Shown here one piece after another: positions 34,635-48,200 of a stretch of 64,000 nucleotides of DNA. The DNA is taken from positions 14,387,893 to 14,451,892 of the forward strand of contig CP141149.1 of the NCBI GenBank assembly GCA_035235625.1. Direction: 5' to 3'. The position numbers and the translations under genes were made by a program. Under the pieces are notes generated by a model. The model saw only the letters and a program-made list of their open reading frames with translations, made no database searches and was not told the origin of the DNA. The first letter of the stretch is position 1. Every line of letters begins with the position of its first letter. This DNA comes from Saururus chinensis. Lineage: Eukaryota > Streptophyta > Magnoliopsida > Piperales > Saururaceae.

Positions 34635-35125
34635 TGTAATATCCCAAATTTCCTAGGTTTAAAAAATTAAACACGTCGAAAATAGGGTGTTTGGCCCCTT
34701 TACTTTGTTGTGAGAATAAATTACTCAATAGTTGGATATGGTAGCTAAAACCTATGTAATTAAAAAGTAGATAGAAAGATATTCGAAATACCACCAAGAA
34801 TGCGCGAATGAGAGTTTAGATGAGGGAGTTATGACCATTCAAAGTTGAACATATCGTGTAGAGCCCATTTACTAGAATTAGATGCACAAATTATCCGTTG
34901 AAGTCACTATAATGGCCCGGTTAATTAAAGTGACAAAATTAATTTTTAGAAGCCTAATTAGTTTGTCTAAGTGGGCAGGTTTTGCCCAACTTCTAATAGG
35001 TTATGAACCCTAATCCTTGTGCTTATAAAAGGGCAAATTAGGGGAGTTTTTTTTGCTGTTAGGGGATGTGAGAGAAGAAGTTGCCCAAGGTAGAGAGCGG
35101 AGACCGGTATTTTGTGAGGTATGAT
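34635..35125 (+). mobile_element. LTR-like fragment (gypsy type), 3' end not found
   Basis: It starts TGTAATATCCCAAATTTCC, the usual TGTAA.A.CCC opening. About 390 bp downstream it has a TATA-like 'cttataaaagggcaaatt' (35021), then a leader 'gtgagagaagaagttgcc' and a donor-like 'gtgaggtatg'. This is the same order as in the other LTRs here. No matching ...CA end or TTCGC duplication was found, so it is a fragment. Confidence 0.45.
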
Positions 35126-35972
35126 GCTTACTTGTTTTGGTTTTGTTATGTAAATATAATTATAACTTAATGTTAATATATGAGTTTTAGAGGAGTAAAA
35201 TGCTTAGTCTTATTCTTCTGCAACATTAATGTTATGTCTATATAGCCCCCAACTAAACAGGATTGAATGGAGCAAATCCTTCATTCACCTGGAACAAAAT
35301 TTGAATAACCCCTTTAGTAATGAGGAATTGAATTTTTATTACCCATACTAGCATTTTTCTAGTTATTAGTTTCCTATATGAGATGGGCCTTGGGAAGATT
35401 GTTGAATTGCTTGTTTGTATCCTTGCAAACCCAAAGGTCACGTCCAATGATGCTATTGGTATTATGTATGGCAATGTCTTTAGATTCTTCAGTGTTTTAT
35501 TCACATATAGCATAAATTTCTTTTTACTAGCACGATCAACTCATTTTGTTATTGATTTATGCTTTGTTTGTTCTTTCTTGAATGCCTCCCTCCCTTGTTA
35601 ATCAATGTTGTAATAAATAAGTCAAAATTTATCTAGTAATTATCCACAAAGAGTCTCCGTATTATTGCAATGGGGGGATATTCCAACAACAATACTGCGA
35701 CAGTTATTTTGGCAGTTATTTGTATAGAAACACTATAATTGCCTTGTAATATTATTAATGTATTTGTGGCTAGAAATACTATGGTAACTAGCTTGAGGAT
35801 GTTGTATTAATAAATTAACTTGGTATTCACCGTAGCTATTTATGCAAGGGATATTGTTAGTTGAAAGCAATAATCGTTGTACCATTACTCTTTTCAATCA
35901 AATTATTTGTATGAATATTGTTTGTGACACGGGAAATGTTATGGGATTGTATTGAAATATTATTGATGTATT
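35126..35972. other. No gene supported; AT-rich
   Basis: Only short frames without recognisable domains. Possibly the continuation of the LTR fragment. Confidence 0.4.
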
Positions 35973-36143
35973 CAGGGACGGAGCTAGGGAAGGAATTCAA
36001 GGGGGGCCAATAGGCTGTGCAAAAAGATTAGGGGGGCCATAGGGTCCCACCTCAATGGAAAAACTAACGTGCCACATGTTCCCAACTACAATAAAATAGT
36101 GAAGTTCTATTGGCTAGGGGGGGCCCCCTTGTCTCTGTCCCTG
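35973..36143. mobile_element. hAT-type MITE, 171 bp, perfect 8-bp TSD
   Basis: The left end is CAGGGACGGAGCTAGGG. The right end, reverse complemented, is CAGGGACAGAGACAAGGGGG. It is flanked by identical octamers GATGTATT at 35965-35972 and 36144-36151. CAGGGACGGAGC-type termini with 8-bp duplications are characteristic of hAT MITEs in plants. G/C-rich with long G runs, no coding capacity. Confidence 0.93.
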
Positions 36144-36151
36144 GATGTATT

Positions 36152-37800
36152 GTTGCAACATTATTGATGAAACTTTTAATCAAATTATTTGTATGAATAT
36201 CATTGTAGGAAAGACTATAGTTGTTGCATCAAACATCGAGAATATAGCTAAAATATTTATGCAATATTACCAAAATATTTTAGCAATATTGCTTAAATAT
36301 TTTAGTAGCAATATTGTTAAAATGTTTCAACAATAATGTTGAAGTATTACAACCTTGGATTTATAAGTATAATTGACATAATTTTAATTAAGTTATTATT
36401 TTAACTTGGGTTTTTTTGTACAATGAAGCGTAAGAAAGTGAATCTCGTTATTGAAGCAAACTAAATAAATATTGCCAAATTGTTTAAAAAATATTGGTAA
36501 AACATTTCAACAAAATTATTAAAGCATTACAACTTAATGTTTTTAATTATAGTTGAACTAATTTAAATTAACTAATCATTTTAAAATTACATTTTTCACA
36601 CAAAGAAGCAGTAAAATGAATCTAGTTGTTAAGTCAAACTTCGAGAATATTGCTAAAATATTTTAAGAAATATTATTAAAATGTTTAGGTAATATTACTA
36701 AAATATTTAAGCAATATTGCTAAATTATTTGAGTATTAATGCTTGCTAAAAAGTTTAACATTATTATTGAAATCCTACAACTTGAGATTTATGAGTAGAG
36801 CTGAAATAATTTCAAGTAATCATTCTAACTTAGGTTTCTTTTAACATTAAGCAAAAAAATGAATATAATTGGTGAAAACTTCAAGAATATTGTTATAACA
36901 TTTTAGTAATATTCTTAAAGTCATACAACTTGGGATCCAGGAGTATATATGAAATAATTTTAATTAATTAATCATTTTAACTTAGGTATAGTGCAAATTG
37001 AAGCAAAAAATAAATATAGTTGCTTAATCAAATTCAAAATTAATGTTAAAGCATTTTAGCATTATTGCTGAAGTCTTACCACTTAAGATTTATTTATGAG
37101 TGGAGCCGAAATAATTTCAAATATTTATTTTAACTAACACTTCTTTTGAAATGAAGCAAAAAAGTGAATACATTAGGTGAATCAAACTTCAAGAATAATG
37201 CTCAATCATGCTAGTAATAAATATTGTTGAAACATTTTAACAATATTATTGAAGTCTTTAAACTTGGAATTTAGGAGTATATTTTAAATAATTTTAATTA
37301 AATAATTATTTTAATTGAGGTTTAATGTAAAATAAAGCAAAAAAATAAATATAGTTATTGAACTTTAAGATTAATGCTAAAATATTTTAGCAATATTGCT
37401 AAAACGTTTAAGCATTATTGTTAAAATATTTTAACATTATTATTGAAGTTTTACAACTTGATATTTATGAATGAAGCTAAAATAATTTTAAGTAAGTAAT
37501 TATTTTATCTTAGGATTCTTTTAAAATGAATAAAAAAATAAACATAATTGGTGAATCAAACTTCAAGAATATTGCTAAAACATCTTAGTAATAATGTTAA
37601 AATATTTTAACAAAATTCTTGAAGTCTTATTACTTGGGATTTATGAGTATATTTGAAATAATTTTAATTAAATAATTATTTTAACATAAGTCTAGTATAA
37701 AATGAAGCAAGAAAATGAATATTTTTGTTGAATCAAACTTCTAAGTATAATGCTACAATGTTTAAGAAATATTGTTAAAATGTTTAAGAAATATTGCTAA
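36152..37800. repeat. AT-rich tandem array, ~150-250 bp degenerate units, about eight copies
   Basis: The marker 'gaagtcttacaacttgggatttatgagtata' (variants) recurs near 36341, 36521, 36768, 36917, 37070, 37252, 37446 and 37621. Between markers are 'aataattttaattaa', 'gtttagtgtaaaatgaagcaa', 'aatcaaacttcaagaatatt' and runs of 'gctaaaatattttagcaatatt'. The average period is about 180 bp. Highly diverged, so an old array. Confidence 0.8.
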
Positions 37801-37895
37801 AAGAAAGAGAAAGGAGGAGAAGGAAGATAAAGGCCTGGACGCATGAGGGAAGAAGGAAGAAGGAAGAAGAAAAAAAGGAGAGGAAAATCACTTAA
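37795..37895. repeat. GA-rich low-complexity tract
   Basis: 'gaaggaagaaggaagaagaaaaaaaggagagg'-type purine run at the end of the AT-rich array. Confidence 0.7.
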
Positions 37896-39039
37896 GAATG
37901 GTATTTTGGTCCATATGCATGCCATGTATAATAAATGTGAAAAAACTAGGTGATATGAAAATGGTCAATCTTCGTCAAATCACCCAAGAAAGAAAGAAAG
38001 AATTTGGAAATGAATTTGGTTATTATGAGAAGAAAATGAAGCCTCATTCGTCTATATATTTCTAAGGCGCTAATGGTAGAGTTTCTGCTAAATACAAACA
38101 TTACTATTAGTTTTGCACTTACACCAACATCATCTTCATCATGTTGACAATAAAGAAAGGAGAAAAACTGCGTATCCATCTTTCAAAGATATGACGGGGC
38201 GAATATCACTAGTAACCTGGTATTTAAGGGAATTAATGGGAGGATAGTAGAAATCAGGGAATGAACTCCTGCTAGCTGCAGCATACGCTACTCTCATAAC
38301 AATGGTATTAGCGCTCCCAGCCAGGAAGATCTTGCATGACGAGAGAAGTGATCAATTGTTGATGAGGTCCATAATACAATCTAAGTTGTTCGTTCAATTG
38401 TAAAACAAAGTTATATACTGACAGTTACTGAACAGAGAACCAAGGTAAAGTTTAGCATTCAATTCACTTCATAAATATGATCAACAAATAGTTGAAATCA
38501 GTTGTCCGACAAATAAAAAACGAAGATCAGCACTGGTTCTTAGATGAATGGATGCAAGGAGAGCTGAAAGCAGTAATCCTCTTAATCAACGAAGATAACA
38601 AATGACTAACTTTGAGCGCTTGAGTTGCATGCAAGAAGGCAGCAATCTCATGGGATCTCGAAACCTTTGCTCCTGCCAAGGCGTAGCCATTTTTTCCTCT
38701 AATAAAGTTATGGATTTTGCATGGGTATAAACTTTAAACCTATATACTGAATCCACATACTTGGACAGAAGAATATGCCTAAGTTACATAACAAAGAGTA
38801 CTCCACCATCAGGATCCAAGGAGCTAAGTTAATTATAGGACGAGAAATAAGAAAGAAAGCAAGAAACTGCTTAGAAAGCTGTAGTGGCGAGGCATAAGTT
38901 TGGTGTTGGGAAAATGATTTGGGAGGCCCACCAACATATAATATTGTCATGGACCCTCATATCTGCTAGGCCAACCATTGGAAAACTAACTCGCTATTTC
39001 CTTGTGAAAGTCATGTTTAAACTATAATGAGTAGCAGTT
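37896..39039. other. Downstream region of the phosphatase; no gene seen
   Basis: On the - strand this lies 3' of the phosphatase stop and may include part of its 3' UTR. Short frames here have no recognisable domain. Confidence 0.4.
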
Positions 39040-39195
39040 ATGCTACAATGATGTCAAGATTCATACACGATGAACCTACTTCATCATCCAAAACACCAAT
39101 GATTAATGGGGCCCATTTTTTTGGCCCCACCAGTCAACAGTGTTTGGATGATGAAGTTGGCTCATCACGCATGAGCCTTGACGTCACTGAAACAT
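39040..39195. repeat. ~78-bp-arm hairpin/fold-back in the phosphatase 3' UTR
   Basis: The left arm contains 'gatgtcaagattcatacacg' (39050-39069), 'cttcatcatccaaaacac' and 'ggggccca'. The right arm contains the complementary 'tggccccac', 'gtgtttggatgatgaag' and 'catgagccttgacgtc'. The arms are highly complementary near the loop and more diverged outward, and the loop is only a few T's. It lies 22 nt downstream of the - strand stop codon (39218-39220). It could be a small MITE or a miRNA-like fold-back. No clear target duplication. Confidence 0.8.
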
Positions 39196-39217
39196 TTTTC
39201 ACTCAATCAGTAAAAGA

Positions 39218-42200
39218 CTAACCTAGGCAGCTCAAGTCTACTTCTATACCAATATCTGTTACTATGCCACCATTTTCAATCTCAGCGTCGGTGTATGTTA
39301 AAGCCTTTTGAAGCTTCCTGTGACAGAAGACTTCAACCTCAGCCATGAAAGTAGCACTCACTGGCCGATGATCTGAGAGCTTGTTCTCAATTCTTCTATA
39401 TTTCAGTAGCTTCATTCCCTTTCCGAATGAAAGAATGCGGTCACACCTGAGTAAGCAACAAAATAGAGTTCCCAGTGACCAGTTGTAAGAATGATATTTT
39501 TGATCTGATAATAAAAATACTTGTTCATGGTTAAAAAACAATCAAACTGTAATAGAAACTGTGCAACATATGATCATTAGCACATCAAAAGACATTGAGC
39601 ATAATGCAAGATGACCATAATGGAATAATGCCTACCATGCTGGTGTACGTTTCCCAGCTTTAGGATCTTCCCCAAAATACGTTTCCGAGTTAAGTTCATA
39701 TTTGTATGTTGGTGGGAAGTTTAAAATACCTTCAGTCCACCCATCGAATGCACGGCCTTTCTTTAGCTCTCGTGTCAACTGCCACATAGATGAATATAGA
39801 AATGTTTTATTTTGTCTGGAAAGTGAACACAAATTGAGTATAGTGACTAGATACATTCCATGAAAAACCAGAGTCTTAAATCATTTTTGGAATAAGATCC
39901 TGGGTCCAACTACAATTGTAACCTACTTCTAATGTAATCAGGCATCATTTGCAGTCGAACAGTTTCCTTTAAAAATTTCAAAAAGTTCATAACAGGCAAC
40001 AGGTAACATTGGTAATAATGAATAAGTAAACACAAGTTCATCGTAATTGAAGATAAAACATGCTAAAAATTATGGAATCAGAAAGACATTTAAGATATTG
40101 CTTCATTTTTCCTGAAATTTAATGGTTGTGCACACACAAAAATCATATGTGGATTTATGGACAATCTTGAAAGCCTGTGGTAGGGCCATACATCCTGTCA
40201 CTGACCAACATTTCTGTTGATAAATGTCTTGTATAAAAAGAGTTCGATCTCACCTGAGCAAGGTTGCAACTGAATACACAATATCTAATGAGTATATTTT
40301 GGCGATAGCTGTATCAAAGAAACCGAGTTTTGGCTACCTCCTAGAGGTAATTCAATCATATTCTCTTTTTATGATGACTTTTGAGGAAGATGTATGTTTT
40401 GTGTAAGGGGAAAGTGAAAGCAGAACAAGAGAGGAGGTTTTCTTTCTCAAAAGTGAGAGCTCTTTGGGATGGACTTGTTGCAGGGAAGGAAGCAAAAAGT
40501 GAGGAGAGTGTAATCCTTAAAGACTTTTTGTTAGAAGTGGGAATAAGATTTAATGGGTTAAGCCCATATTATTAATGTGGGCATAATATTTACATGGGTT
40601 AAGCCCATGCTATTTATGTGGGTTAAGCCCATATAGAAGAGAGCCCAAGCCCACTTTGTATTAAATGAGAATCACATATGTGAATTGGTTGAAAAAGTGA
40701 ATAGTCCCACATCGCCTAGAAGAAGGTGATTGTGTTAGTATATAAGACACAAGTTTGGCCTTTCAAGTTAGGCCCTTGGGCTAACCCACTTTTGTGGGGG
40801 AGTAATATGTTGGGTCCATGCACTTAAGTGGGCTAACCCACATGCGTGCCAGCGCCGGCCGGGTTAGGTCAAGAAGATAATTATTTTTAAGACAAATTCA
40901 TTTGGTTTGGTTTTCACTTAACCCAATTTTATTTAGTTTGGTTTTCTCTTATTTGGTTTGATTTCTATTAACCTAAAACGGGTCCGGTTTGATTTTACTA
41001 AAAGGTGTCCATTAACGGATGGACGCATCCATTTGAACAAGGCAGGTTGTGTCTTCAACGGGATTTCTTATATATTCCTGGAAAACAATTTCTATAAGAT
41101 CATTTTCTGAATTTTCGTCTTCTGTGAGAGCATATACTGTTGTTTGCTTTATGTATTGTGTTGAAGGTGCTTTTTAGTACATGGTTGATCGTCTTATCCT
41201 AAGAAGTAGACGCCCAAGTGAATCTTAAGCATAGTTAAGGAGAGCAAATTCTATCTTAAGGACAAAACGATTTGCTTGATTCGATCATAATTCTTCCAAT
41301 AAGATTTCTTATTAAAATACTTGCAAAGGTATGAAAATAACAATATTAAGACATAATACTTTTCATACTTAACTTTTGTGTATGTAATTTTACGTAGTCT
41401 ACTATTTTGTATGCAGAATAATAAATTTCAAAATTGTATTGTGTAAATTTTTGAAAATTTACTATTTTTTTATTTTTTTTAAAATTTTACAGTTTTGTGC
41501 ATGAATTTTTGAAATTTTACCGTTCTATGTGTAAATTTTTTAAATATTACTCTTCTGAATGTCAATTTTTCGCACTTTACTGTTTGTGTAATGTTTTCAA
41601 AAATTTAGTGCAAAACTTTTCAAAATATTAACATTCTGTGCGTAAATTTACAATCATTTTCAGTTTTGTGTAATTTTTAAAATTTTACTGTTCAGCATGC
41701 AATTTCGAAATTGTATTATGTAATTTTTTGAACTTCACCGTGTTACATATAATTTTCAAATTTTACTTTGCTACATGTAATCTTTTAATTTTACTCTCTG
41801 TAATTTTTTGAACTGTACTCCATGTAATTTTTTGAACTTTACTAAGTTATATGTAATTTTTTAAATTTTACTGAATTACATGTAATATTTCAAACTTTAC
41901 AAGGTTGCATGCAATTTTAAAATTGTGTTATATAATTTTCACAACTAGGACTATCTTCTGTTCATTGGAACAAAAATGGCTGCTGAGGGTACTAACTTGA
42001 CTCTAGTTATTATTTCCACTCCGGTGAATGATCCTATTCAAATTATTAAAGTGGAAAAATCAGAAAAGTTCAGTGGTGTGGATTTCAAAAGATGTAAACA
42101 GAAAATGTTTTATCTTACCACACTAAATCTAACCCGATTCCTTCAAGAGGAAGTACCCATTCTCACTGAGGAGAAACGGGATGACAAAATGGCTAATACA

Positions 42201-45200
42201 GTAGTAGATGCATGGAAGCATGTGGATTTTCTATGTCGTAATTGCATCTTTAATGGGTTGGATAACACGTTATATAACGTGTATAGTCCGGTGAAGAATG
42301 CTAAGGAACTTTGGGAGTTCTTAGACAAGAAGTACAAGACTGAGTATGCTGGAACGAAGAAATTCATGCTTGGCAAAATTTTGGACTTCAAAATGATAGA
42401 CTCTAAGACTGTGATGAGTTAAGTTGAAGAACTCTAAGTTATCCTGCATGATATTTATATAGAGAGTATGACTTTAAGTGAGTCTTTCTAGGTGGCTATA
42501 ATAATAGAAAAATTTCCACATTCTTGAAAGGACTTTAAGAACTACTTAAAGCATAACTGTAAGGAGATGAACATGGAAGACTTCATTGTAAGGTTAAGGA
42601 TTGAAGAGGACAACCATACTTCTGAAAAGAAAACTGAAGGTTATGGCATGGAAGCCAAAGTTAATATTGTGGAATAAGGGCATAAGAGTAATAATTTTAA
42701 CAACATGAAGAGGAAACATCCTACTGGATAGTCAAACAATGACACCAACAAAGTCAAGTTCAAAGGGAAGTGCTATGTATGTGATAAGATAGGTCATAAG
42801 GCGAAAGAAACAAGATGATTCCAAGAAGAAAAATGCACAAGCCAACATGACTGAAGTGGAGTATCTTTCCAATAATGTGAATGACATCAGCCTTTCTACT
42901 GCGACTTTTGAAGTTAACATGGTCACTAATGCTAGAGAGTGGTGGGTGGACACTGAGGCCACTCATCATGTTTGCTTAGATAGGAAAATGTTCTTTACTT
43001 ATCAACCAGTAGAAAATGGAGAACAACTTTTCATGGGCAATTCTTCTACCGCTAAGGTTGAAAGTACTAGAAAGGTGGTGCTCAAGATGACTTCGGGCAA
43101 GGAACTCATACTCAACAATGTGTTGTATGTTCCAAAAATTTAAAAGAATTTAGTGTCAGGATTATTCGTTTAGCAAGAATGGATTCAAATTGGTGTTTGA
43201 GTCAGATAAATTCGTCTTTACTAAGGGTGGGATGTATGTGGGAAAATGGTACCTTAATGAAGGGTTTTTCAAGTTCAATGTACTAACTATTGTACTTGTT
43301 AATATTAAGAATAAGAACGTTTCCTCTTATTATATGATTGAGTCATGTGATATGTGACATGATAGATTAGGACATGTTAATTATGACGCTACGTAAAGAT
43401 TGATTAATATAAAATATCTGTCTATATTTAATATTGACGCTTATCATAAATGTGAAACTTGTGTAGAATGAAAATTGACAAGGAAATTATTCCAAAGCAT
43501 TGAGAGATGTACTAAACCACTTGAGTTAATTCACAGTGATGTCTGTGACTTAAAACTTGTTCAAATAAGAGGAGGTAAAAAAATACTTTATTACATTTAT
43601 TGACGATTGCACTCGATATTATTATGTGTACTTGTTGAGAAGTAAAGATGAGGCTATCAATATGTTTATATTATATAAAATAGAGGTTGAGAATCAACTT
43701 AACAAGAAAATAAAAGTTCTAAGAAGTGATAGAGGTAGGGAATATAAATCACCTTTTGGTGAATTCTATTCACAACATTGTATTATACACTAAACTATAG
43801 CACCCTATTCACCTTAGCAAAATAAAGTTGTTGAACGGAAAAATAGAATTTTAAAAAAGATAATAAATGCCATGTTAATAAGTTCTGGGTTACCCCAGAA
43901 CATGTGGGGGGAAGCTTTACTTTCAGCGAATTATATTCTCAACAAAATACCTCATAAGAAAACCATGCAGACACCATATAAATTATAGAAAGGTTGAAAG
44001 CCTCCTACAAATTCTTAAAGGCATGGGGGATGTTTGGTGAAAGTGGCGGTCCCTAATCCCGAAAGGATTAAAATTGGACCAAAGACTATTGATTGTGTAT
44101 TCATTAGTTATGTCAATAATAGTAATGCATATCACTTTCTTGTTCATAAATCGGATATTCCTAATATAAATGTCTACATTGTAATTGAATAAATGAATGC
44201 TTCATTTTTTGAATATATTTTTCTATTAAATTCTACATAAGAGGAAATTTTTCTTAAAAGAACTTTGGATGTTGCACAGGATAACAACGAAGACCAAGAG
44301 GGAGAAGATGATAAACCTAGATGTAGTAAATGTGCTAGAACATCAAAATCCCTTGGTCTAGATTTTCTGACCTATTTGTTAGAAAATGAGCCCAAAGCTT
44401 TAAGGAAGCCATGTTCTCTCCTAAAACACAATATTAGAAGGAGGCTATAAATAGTAAAATTGAATCTATTATGTAAAATTATACTTGCGAATTGGTAGAC
44501 CTTCAACTAGGGAGTAAACCTCTAAGACAAAAGTGGATATTCAAGAGGAAGATGAAGGCTGATGGATTAATTGAAAAATATAAAATTTATTATCAAAGGA
44601 TTCAAGTAAAAGGAAGGTTAAAATTATTTTAATACATATTCACCAATAATAAGGATAACTTCCATTAGGATGTTAATCGCTATTGCTGCTTTGTATAATT
44701 TTGAATGTTAATCGTTATTGTTGCTTTGTATAATCTTGAAATACATCAAATGGATGTAAAGACTGCATTTTTGAATGGTGATTTGAATAAGAAAATATAT
44801 ATGCAATAACTTGATGGTTTGTTGTACCAGTCAAGAAAACAAAGTATGTAGATTTGTTAAATCTCTCTATGGACTTAAACAAACACCTAAACAATAACAT
44901 AAAAATTTAACAAAATGATGATGTCAAATAGATTCAAAATTAATGAATGTGACAAATGTGTTTATATGAGTGGAATAATTTTTATTGAGTATGTTAGGTC
45001 AAAAGAAAATATTGGAATGAGTTTAAGCCTATACATTAAGAGTTACTATAATAGTAACCCAAACTAGTTGACTGGAGATCCTAAGATCTAGGTTCAAAGG
45101 GACAACAGAATTGTGGGGGATTTAAGGAGAATCACAATTGAGGTAACATCTTGTCCTCATTCATATGATGAGATAGTGATGCCTACAAAGTGAATCAGGA

Positions 45201-48200
45201 CAAGTTTTGCTTTTATTGATTTTTATAGCTTGAGTTAGTTCAAGTGGGGTATAGAAGGATACTCCTAATGAGAATCATCTATATGAGTGTAAAGGGGCAG
45301 CTTCTATGAGGATTTTAAGGCTAAATTTTCTAGAGCACTCATGAAAATTAGGTTTGTTTAGGGCCAAAATGAATACAATAATGAGAACTACAATGTGTCT
45401 GAGAAGTAACTGTATGAATTCTATTGTCTTGGTTTACATAAACAGCGAAACAGTTCAAGACATCATGTTCACTTATTAGCCAGTAGACCTAATAGTTTTC
45501 ACAAGGGAAGGTTTAAAGCCAAAAGCTACCTTTCTCCCATGCACAAACTTTTCAATATTTCTCACGGTTTATCTGCATTATTTTGTATAGTTAATCAGCC
45601 AATTCTTATTTATGTGGGGGATTATTAGAAGTGGGCATAATTTTTAATGGGTTAAACCCATATTATTAATGTCGGCATAATATTTACATGGGTTAAGCCC
45701 ATGTTATTTATGTGGGTCAAACCCATATTGCTTATGTGGGTCAAGCCCATATAGAAGAGAGCCCAAGCTCACTTTGTATTGCATGAGAATTACACATATT
45801 AATTAGTTAAATGAGTGAATAGTCCCATATCGCCTAGAAGAAGGTGATGATGTTGGTATATAAGGCACAAGTTTAGTCTTTCAAGTTAGGCCCTTGGGCC
45901 AACTTACTTTTGTGGGAGAGTGATATGTTGGACCCCATGTACCTAGGTGGGCTAACCCACACGCCGCCAGTCGGCTCGCTCGGCTAGGCTCAAGAAAATA
46001 ATTATAGGATAAATTTATGTGGTTTGGTTTTTACTTAACCCAACTTTATTTTATTTGGTTTTCTCTTATTTGGTTTGATTTCTATTAACCCAAAACGGGA
46101 CCGGTTTGATTTCACTAAAAGGTGTCCGTTAATGAATGGAAGCGTTTGGTCGAACGGGACTGGTTGTGTCTTCAACAGTATTTCTTATATATTCCTGAAA
46201 AATAATTTATGTAAGATCCTTTTTTAGATTTCTGTCTTCTGTGAGAGTTCTGTGAGAGCATACTATACCGTGGTTTGCTTCATGTACTGAGTTGAAGGTG
46301 CTTCTATAGTACATGATTGATTGATCGTCTCATCCTGAGAGGCAGACGCCGAAGTAAATCCTAAGCACCATTAAGGTGGGTGAATTTTATTTTAAGGATA
46401 ACAATTTGCTTGATTCGATCATAATTTTTTCTAGAAGATTTCTCATCAAAATACTTGCAAAGGTACGAAAATAATACTTTTAACTCTCTTCTACAGTGGA
46501 TTCTTTTACAGGTTCTCTCTTCTTAGATATACGAGAGATTCCCAACTGCGCCTCTCTATTTGCTGGTGTTTTGCTTCCTTGTTTGCTTATGTACTTCGTT
46601 TTATTTAATATTGTTTTGGTGTGAACACTTCTGTGTGCCAGTAGGGGAACCATCCTGGTTCCGCTGCACTCCAACCCTCAGACTAATTTTCATCTCTTGT
46701 TGTTTTTTACTTTGTGATCAGAGAACCGCTGAAGGATTACATGAAGTTTTACTTGAAAATTGCATACCTTATGTGAAGTGTAATATAACTATTTTTATAT
46801 CCTTATTTAATGCAGTTTAGGTTTTATTTTATATTAATGACTCATTAGAGTTTATTTGTATTTTATCAGATTTCATGAGTTTAACTCATAGTTGGGCTAT
46901 TAATCTCAATTTTACTGGAAAAGGATTCAAGCTTAAGTCCAAAACTATTTCAGCAAGCCCAAAGAGATTGATCAGTTAAAAACCTATTTTAGGAAAAGAT
47001 TGTGATTTCAATGAAGTTTCAAATGTAAATAACAAAGGAAGAACCAATGAGAAGAGGGCAGCAGAGAGAATAAATAGATGCAGATTTTTAAATAAGGAAA
47101 GGCCAGCAGAGAAGAAAATTGACAAGATAGTGGAGTTTCATGTTACAGATTTGGGAGGTTTTGGTCCTTTCCTTTTATACCCAGCTGCATATCAAAGCAC
47201 AACCAACGTCCAAATAAAAGCAAGAACAGCAAACCAGAATTAGCAATTCGTAGTAGAGAGAATAAAGGCAGTAAGATTTCAAAGAAAACAGAGCATGGGC
47301 GAATCATAAAAAAGAAAAGGAGAAGTAAAGATAGAAAGAAGTGAGCACAGCCAGAAATAGAAATAAAGAATAGTCAATGAACAGAGAATAGAAAGGGGAA
47401 TCCACGTCCAGAGCAATTCAGTTCGCACCTGAAGTTTGCAGCAGTTCAGAAATTAAAATAGAGATAACAATTCAGAAAAACAGAGCACAAAAATCAGAGA
47501 AAATAAAAGGACTGAAGGTTGTCTGTCCTAAGCTAAAAAACAGAATTTTAGAACTTCAGAAAGGGAGCTGAGGAGAGGAGAAGAAGTCACGAACTAGAAA
47601 AGAATTCAAAGTCTTCCATCCTCCAAAAACGAGCAGAAAGGTGAGAAAAACATTCTAGAATTCAAGAAGAAGACAGCGGAGGAAACTAGAGAAAGAAATA
47701 AATAAATTGTCAGTGGTACTGTAGCAACACTGGAAGAGAGCAATACTGTAGCAATTACTGTCCATGAACACTGTTCATAGTTAGTGTAGCAACGCGAGCG
47801 GGGATTTTTTCAACGGAGAATTTGATGGGGCGTTTATTTTCTTTTATTTTATGTCCCTTTGTTCGCCGTGAATTTAATGTTTATGTTATGCTCTCCATAA
47901 CCATGGAGTTCTCAGCCCGCTTAACTAGGGCTAAAATGAATTACAAATAAAGCGCATATTAAACTCAAAGTTTTAATTTCCACTTAGTGGATTAATATCT
48001 TTTTAATTCTACCATGTGGGTTTTCTTTTAATTCTTGTGTCAAGCACATTATTTCCTTAGATTATCACTGGTGTGAGTTGTAACCTATGTATACATGTGT
48101 AAAGCATTGTTCTTTGATTACTCGTGCTCTCTAAATGCGTGTAACACTTAGATAATTAATTAAAGTTAAGGATTTTTTTAATATTATATGAATTTAGATT

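Larger units (their letters stand above)
40524..46481 (+). mobile_element. Ty1/copia element with both LTRs and TSD CTTTT, in intron 7 of the phosphatase
   Basis: The 5' LTR is 40529-41342 and the 3' LTR 45623-46476, with CTTTT at 40524-40528 and 46477-46481. The coding strand is +, opposite to the host gene. Internal order gag, protease, integrase, RT is copia-type. All frames are broken and the region from mid-RT through most of RNase H is deleted (junction near 44950-45010), so the copy is dead. LTRs differ at many sites plus small indels (for example a doubled 'tctgtgagag' in the 3' LTR), so the insertion is not recent. Confidence 0.95.
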
